The notes beneath the pieces are model-generated. The model ran no database searches. It was not told where the DNA came from and was given only the letters and a program-made list of their open reading frames with translations. DNA of 64,000 nucleotides. It comes from Bordetella genomosp. 9 (GTDB taxonomy: Bacteria > Pseudomonadota > Gammaproteobacteria > Burkholderiales > Burkholderiaceae_B). The DNA is taken from positions 3,642,772 through 3,706,771 of the forward strand of contig NZ_NEVJ01000003.1 in the NCBI RefSeq assembly GCF_002261425.1. Direction: 5' to 3'. Each line of letters begins with the position of its first letter. Positions within the stretch are counted from its first letter, which is position 1. This document shows, piece by piece, positions 59,824 to 64,000 of this stretch. The position numbers and the translations under genes are program-made.

Positions 59824-61656
59824 ATGTGCGGAATCGTCGGCGCGGTCGCCCAACGCGACATCACCCCCATCCTGGTCGAGGGCCTGCGGCGCCTGGAGTA
59901 CCGGGGGTATGACTCCTGCGGCGTGGCGGTCTACGCGGACGGCGAACTGCGCCGCACGCGCAGCACCGAGCGCGTTTCCGAACTCAGCGAGCAGATTGCC
60001 CGCGACCACCTGAGCGGCTACACGGGGATCTCCCACACCCGCTGGGCGACCCACGGCGCGCCGGCCACGCACAACGCCCACCCGCACTTTTCCAGCTTCG
60101 GCAAGGATGCGGCGCGCATCGCGCTGGTCCACAACGGCATCATCGAAAACCACGACGAACTGCGCGCCGAGCTGCAGGCCGCCGGCTATGTGTTCGAAAG
60201 CCAGACCGACACCGAAGTCATCGCCCACCTGGTCAACCACCTGTATGCGGGCGACCTGTTCGAAGCCGTGCAGCAGGCCGTGCGCCGCCTGCATGGCGCC
60301 TACGCCATCGCCGTGTTCTGCCGCGACGAACCGCACCGCGTGGTGGGCGCGCGCCAGGGCTCGCCGCTGGTGGTCGGCATCGGCGAAAACGAAAACTTCC
60401 TGGCCTCCGACGCGCTGGCGCTGGCCGGCACCACAGATCAGATCATCTACCTGGAAGACGGCGACGTGGTGGACCTGCAGCTGTCGCGCGTGTGGATCGT
60501 CGACGACCAGGGCCGGCCGGTCGAGCGCCAAGTGAATACCGTGCAGGTGCACACCGGCGCCGCGGAGCTGGGCCCCTACCGGCACTTCATGCAGAAGGAA
60601 ATCTTCGAGCAGCCGCGCGCGGTGGGCGACACCTTGCAGGACATCGAGACCATCACGCCGGAGCTGTTCGGTGACGGCGCCTATCGCGTATTCAAGGACA
60701 CGGATTCGGTATTGATCCTGGCGTGCGGCACGAGTTACTACGCGGGCTTGACCGCGAAGTACTGGATCGAATCGCTGGCCAAGCTGCCCGTGGCGGTGGA
60801 GATCGCCAGCGAATACCGCTATCGCGACAGCGTGCCGAATCCGCGCGCGCTGGTGGTCACCATTTCGCAGTCGGGCGAAACCGCCGACACCCTGGCGGCG
60901 TTGAAACACGCGCGCAGCCTGGGCATGGAAAACACGCTGACCATCTGCAACGTCGCCACCAGCGCGATGGTGCGCGAATGCAAACTGAACTTCATCACGC
61001 GCGCCGGCGTCGAGATCGGCGTGGCGTCCACCAAGGCCTTCACCACGCAGCTGACCGCCCTGTTCATGCTGACGCTGGCGCTGGCGCAGACGCACGGCCG
61101 GCTGACGGATGAAGAGGAGGCCGAGCATATCAAGGCGCTGCGCCATCTGCCGGTGGCGATTGGGTCGGTGCTGGCGCTGGAGCCGCAGATCATAGGTTGG
61201 GCGGCGCGCTTCGCCACCAAGGAAAACGCGCTATTCCTGGGGCGTGGGCTGCACTATCCCATCGCCCTGGAAGGCGCCTTGAAGCTGAAGGAAATCAGCT
61301 ACATCCATGCCGAGGCCTATCCCGCCGGCGAACTCAAGCACGGCCCGCTGGCGCTGGTGACCGAGCAGATGCCCGTCGTCACCATCGCGCCGAACGATGC
61401 GCTGCTGGAGAAGCTGAAGTCGAACATGCAGGAAGTGCGCGCGCGCGGCGGGGAGCTGTACGTGTTCGCGGATGCGGATAGTCGGATCACCAGCGGGAAT
61501 GGCACTCATGTGATTCGCATGCCGGAGCACTATGGCAAGTTGTCGCCTATCTTGCATACGATTCCGTTGCAGTTGTTGGCGTATCACACGGCTTGCGCGC
61601 GTGGGACGGATGTGGATAAGCCGAGGAATTTGGCTAAGAGTGTGACGGTGGAGTGA
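59824..61656 (+). CDS. glmS: Glutamine-fructose-6-phosphate aminotransferase (isomerizing)
   Basis: Makes glucosamine-6-phosphate from fructose-6-phosphate and glutamine. 610 residues, start [21 protein letters not shown] with the N-terminal nucleophile cysteine, two SIS domains ([57 protein letters not shown]), and C-terminal NLAKSVTVE. The last 60 or so codons, from about 61470, use more TTG, GAT, AGG and GCT than the rest of the gene, consistent with replacement of the 3' end during a past integration. Confidence 0.97.
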   Translation: MCGIVGAVAQRDITPILVEGLRRLEYRGYDSCGVAVYADGELRRTRSTERVSELSEQIARDHLSGYTGISHTRWATHGAPATHNAHPHFSSFGKDAARIALVHNGIIENHDELRAELQAAGYVFESQTDTEVIAHLVNHLYAGDLFEAVQQAVRRLHGAYAIAVFCRDEPHRVVGARQGSPLVVGIGENENFLASDALALAGTTDQIIYLEDGDVVDLQLSRVWIVDDQGRPVERQVNTVQVHTGAAELGPYRHFMQKEIFEQPRAVGDTLQDIETITPELFGDGAYRVFKDTDSVLILACGTSYYAGLTAKYWIESLAKLPVAVEIASEYRYRDSVPNPRALVVTISQSGETADTLAALKHARSLGMENTLTICNVATSAMVRECKLNFITRAGVEIGVASTKAFTTQLTALFMLTLALAQTHGRLTDEEEAEHIKALRHLPVAIGSVLALEPQIIGWAARFATKENALFLGRGLHYPIALEGALKLKEISYIHAEAYPAGELKHGPLALVTEQMPVVTIAPNDALLEKLKSNMQEVRARGGELYVFADADSRITSGNGTHVIRMPEHYGKLSPILHTIPLQLLAYHTACARGTDVDKPRNLAKSVTVE

Positions 61657-62032
61657 GGCGGAGCCGGCGCTGACAGTCGAATCTTCGATAGCGTGTTCGC
61701 ATTCGCAGGTAGTATTGCGCCGCCAAACCACCCCCACCGTGAGTGCTGTGCGCAATCTCGAAGGCCGCTTTTGCGGCCTTCTTCTAATAGTTGAGACCTC
61801 GGACCTGGCTTGCAGCACGTTGCGGCTCCAACTGCCGTTACGCTTCAAGCTTTTGATATTCAAATGTAGGCCCCATACTTGATGCCTGGTTAGAGGTCAA
61901 TGCCGCGTATGGGGTTGTCCCCTCTCGACCCATGGAAGTCGGACGCCCGATTCGATCGCTGCGACGGCCTTCAAGGTATAACCGGCCGTTCGCATAGCTG
62001 GCACGGTCAGGTGGTTACAGGCTTCGTAGTCC
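61657..62032. other. Region downstream of glmS, with a possible gene remnant
   Basis: 376 nt of lower GC than the rest of the window. It contains an intrinsic terminator (61760-61785). On the minus strand a frame ending at 61897 reads EACNHLTVPAMRTAGYTLKA then VAAIESGVRLPW, which looks like protein but has no good start outside the neighbouring gene; it could be a remnant or an overlapping small gene of the island (an ATG at 61995 would give 32 residues). No Tn7-type end sequence is seen. Confidence 0.35.
61760..61785 (+). terminator. Intrinsic terminator downstream of glmS
   Basis: GAAGGCCGC-TTTT-GCGGCCTTC, a 9-bp perfect stem, followed by TTCT, about 104 nt after the glmS stop. Confidence 0.7.
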
Positions 62033-62944
62033 TCAACGATGCACCGGTGGATGTGTGAGAACAGACGGATTCTCGAGTAGTGCCGTGACGACGCGTCGCG
62101 TGATTGGAATTAGCGTTCCCCAAAGCAGATTTTCGTCGATCGCATTTCCTTTATGAAACAATCTGTTCCGCACTTGTATTAGTTCTTTGATGGTGCTCGG
62201 TGTCACTGGAACGGCCGGTTGCCCCGCCAAACACTGGAATTGCGATATCCCAAGCTTGTGCAAAATGCCGCTAAGCTTTACGTGGCGAGGGTCGTCGGTT
62301 TGTGACAGTGCGCGGAGAATGACTGCGGTCTTCCTTTGATCGCCCAGCTTATAAGCTGCATCTCGAATCAGTAGCTTATCGTTCTCCGTAAAGAGTGTCC
62401 CATCCGCGTACATCGACCGTCCCAACGGAGAAGCTTCGAGCGCTTCCAGAATCAGGAAAAGATTGAAATATTTCGCTTTTACGTTGTTCGACTGCATGCC
62501 GAGGAAAAAAAAGTGAACTAGTTCGTGAAGTTCGGGGACGTTCAGGGGGAGCCGATCGATTTCGAATCTGCGTGTGACCCTCAGCTCGAGATGATCTCTA
62601 AGGCCGTCGCCGTTGTCGCGGTAGAACTCCCCGTAGGCAACGTCGATGAAGGGCGATCCGTATAAATGATTCTGATTAAAGGACAATAGATACGTTGTAA
62701 AGCTCGCAAAGCTTTCAACGAAAGACGCCGCATCGTGGATATCGATCTCTTCGCTCATCGCTACGCACACTTGGTAACGCCCATCGACGGTGTCGATCGA
62801 GGCCCTTGTGACGTTGTAGCCGAAGCATTGGGCGTGCTCGAAAAACTCGCCGCTGGGAATCTCCGTGATATCCGACCCTGAATAATCGGGCTCTACCGCG
62901 GAATGCGAGGAGGTAATTGAAAAATTGAATCGAAACTCTTTCAT
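62033..62944 (-). CDS. HEPN-motif protein of unknown function in the putative island
   Basis: About 303 residues if it starts at 62944 (MKEFRFNFSITSS); the frame stays open upstream to 63163 and no ribosome site is convincing, so the start is uncertain. The C-terminal part has VKAKYFNLFLILEALE, then about residues 257-262 RNRLFH, matching the Rx4H motif of HEPN ribonuclease domains, in IKELIQVRNRLFHKGNAIDENLLWG. N-terminal part is unrecognised, rich in aromatic residues. HEPN proteins of this layout, such as ApeA, act in phage defence by RNA cleavage; here that is inference only. Codon use is AT-richer than the core genes. Confidence 0.6.
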   Translation of the reverse strand: MKEFRFNFSITSSHSAVEPDYSGSDITEIPSGEFFEHAQCFGYNVTRASIDTVDGRYQVCVAMSEEIDIHDAASFVESFASFTTYLLSFNQNHLYGSPFIDVAYGEFYRDNGDGLRDHLELRVTRRFEIDRLPLNVPELHELVHFFFLGMQSNNVKAKYFNLFLILEALEASPLGRSMYADGTLFTENDKLLIRDAAYKLGDQRKTAVILRALSQTDDPRHVKLSGILHKLGISQFQCLAGQPAVPVTPSTIKELIQVRNRLFHKGNAIDENLLWGTLIPITRRVVTALLENPSVLTHPPVHR

Positions 62945-63159
62945 GTTTGGAGCACAGGTCATTATCGCCGTTGTGGGGAAGAGCGCATTGACCCAACATA
63001 TGCCCTTCGGCAGCCGAGCAACTGTATCTCGCTGGCAGCACCACCCAAGGCTGGTCCGGGCAGATTGCGAATTTATATCCGCCATCGGAGTCGCAAGTTT
63101 ACGTTCCGAAGAACCGAGAGCAGATAGCCGGCTAGCGACCGCTCGCCGGGCGGAATGCA

Positions 63160-63784
63160 TCAAAACTCTGTTTGTTCAGCCATCTCAAGAGCCTCGTCGA
63201 CCTCGATGCCAAGGTAGCGAACTGTGCCTATAGCTTCGTATACCCGAGCAGCAACTGTACAGCCCGAAGGTTCTTCGTCCGGCGGTAAATCAGCGAGGCT
63301 TTTGTACGGCCCATAGTGTGGGTTCCATATGCGGTATCGCGAGGCCAATCGATGCGCCCCAGCGATGCACAATCCGGGCGTATTGCCGCGCCGACAGATG
63401 CGGCGACGAATGCAAGCGGCTCGGAAACAGCAAATCCGCCGCCTTTAGTCCTTGCGCTTCGATCCATGCTTCAACGCTCTCACGGGTTTGCTCCGTTGTC
63501 TCAAATTGAACCGGACGCTGGGTCTTTTGTTGCATGACGGTGGCTCTCGCGGCCACATGGCTTCCGTGACGGATGTCCTGCACCTGCAATCGCGTGAGAT
63601 CGCACGCTCGAAGCTTGCTATCGATTGCGAGATTGAACATTGCGAGTTCCCGGACGTTCGACGCCATCTGCAGTCTCGTTCGGATTGCCCAAATTTCTCC
63701 TAGCTTTAGAGGTGGCTTCTGCCCGGTGAGTTTGCCCTTGTTCCATGGCACACGTCGGCCAGCGGTGACATTCTCGGATTCCAT
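63160..63784 (-). pseudogene. Tyrosine recombinase (phage-type integrase), frameshifted
   Basis: Three minus-strand frames together give one small integrase of about 208 residues. Frame A (63784 downward, start behind AAGGAGA) reads RRVPWNKGKLTGQKPPLKL and DSKLRACDLTRLQVQDI with the first catalytic Arg, to about 63385. Frame B reads TAYGTHTMGRTKASLIYRR then TKNLRAVQLLLGYTKL, where the usual LRRT after the histidine is MGRT, so the HxxR arginine is lost. Frame C reads GTVRYLGIEVDEALEMAEQTEF with the tyrosine nucleophile. Two frameshifts and a lost catalytic residue mark it as dead. Confidence 0.75.
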
Positions 63785-63906
63785 GACAATCTCCTTTCGC
63801 GTAAAGGGAGATTCCGTGTGCTCCTACGGGCGGTCGCTATCCGGCCCTGAGCCGACCTTTGCCTAGCCCGATAGCAGTCTTTCAAGACGCGTGCTGGCCG
63901 GCTTGC

Positions 63907-64000
63907 TCAGACGTCAAACGACGCGTTCGCCCCCTCCGTGTCGAAGCTAATCTCGAACTCTTCGCATTCGAGTTCGTCGGGCGACTCCCAAAGCTTGCTC
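63907..64000 (-). CDS. C-terminal end of a hypothetical protein (runs off the window)
   Basis: A minus-strand frame open from the window edge to a TGA at 63907 encodes SKLWESPDELECEEFEISFD then TEGANASFDV. The strongly acidic tail looks like real coding sequence rather than a shadow, and it would be the next island gene upstream of the recombinase. Function unknown. Confidence 0.35.
   Translation of the reverse strand, partial: SKLWESPDELECEEFEISFDTEGANASFDV

Noticed and set aside
61657..61760. Tn7 or a Tn7-like insertion at the glmS attachment site
   Set aside because: glmS is the Tn7 target, but no TGTGGGCGGACA-type end, no tns genes and no 5-bp duplication are visible here.

Overview
The window is high-GC chromosomal DNA of a betaproteobacterium in the Burkholderiales, most likely Alcaligenaceae and Bordetella/Achromobacter-like. 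This rests on the mla - ABC - ibaG - murA - hisG - hisD - hisC gene order, a Bug-type solute receptor, the caa3-type cox cluster with small DUF2970/DUF2909 companions, and a PhaM-like protein. The genus is inferred from gene order and protein character, not from a search. I see no rRNA, tRNA or CRISPR array.

Layout: 1-9817 (minus strand) is a housekeeping run read in the order mlaF, mlaE, mlaD, mlaA, mlaC (outer-membrane lipid asymmetry), an ABC-2 exporter pair, ibaG, murA, hisG, hisD and partial hisC, mostly with short gaps or 4-nt overlaps. 9922-13311 holds a split chromate transporter, ompW and an MFS transporter. The ompW/MFS gap carries two FNR-like boxes. 13340-20101 (minus) is a catabolic accessory block: a three-subunit molybdenum hydroxylase (small Fe-S, medium FAD and large Mo subunits), a CoxG-like protein, a 4,5-dihydroxyphthalate-decarboxylase-like protein and a Bug receptor. 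20499-26714 is gltD and gltB (glutamate synthase). 26930-27655 is a REP-transposase homologue that has lost its catalytic residues. 27805-29768 is the glutathione-dependent formaldehyde detoxification pair adhC-fghA.

30698-31585 is rpoH, preceded by a perfect CIRCE inverted repeat. Just downstream lies a candidate small RNA with a CCCCATGTA sigma-32-like -10, two hairpins, an anti-Shine-Dalgarno C/U-rich loop and a strong terminator. A CpdA-like phosphodiesterase and a divergent NhaP-type antiporter with a cNMP-like tail follow. 35649-41606 is a sugar-acid locus: a LacI regulator and its probable operator, a TRAP transporter (Q, M, P) and an IlvD/Edd-family aldonate dehydratase. 42891-51471 is the cytochrome c oxidase operon (coxB with a fused cytochrome c, coxA, small proteins, coxC, surf1, a SCO-like protein, ctaA, ctaB, sco), with no cox11/ctaG in it. 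51483-59624 holds a DUF3717 protein, a glycine-zipper protein, a PhaM-like protein, glmU, a DHA2 transporter, ugd, a GT4 glycosyltransferase and an Lrp regulator. glmS (59824-61656) is divergent from lrp across three phased palindromes.

From about 61470 to the end the base and codon use changes. The last part of glmS uses AT-richer codons, and after it come a HEPN-motif protein, a frameshifted tyrosine recombinase and the tail of one more gene. This looks like the edge of a genomic island at the 3' end of glmS and is the most probable place for an undescribed (possibly defence) system. Most of it lies outside the window.
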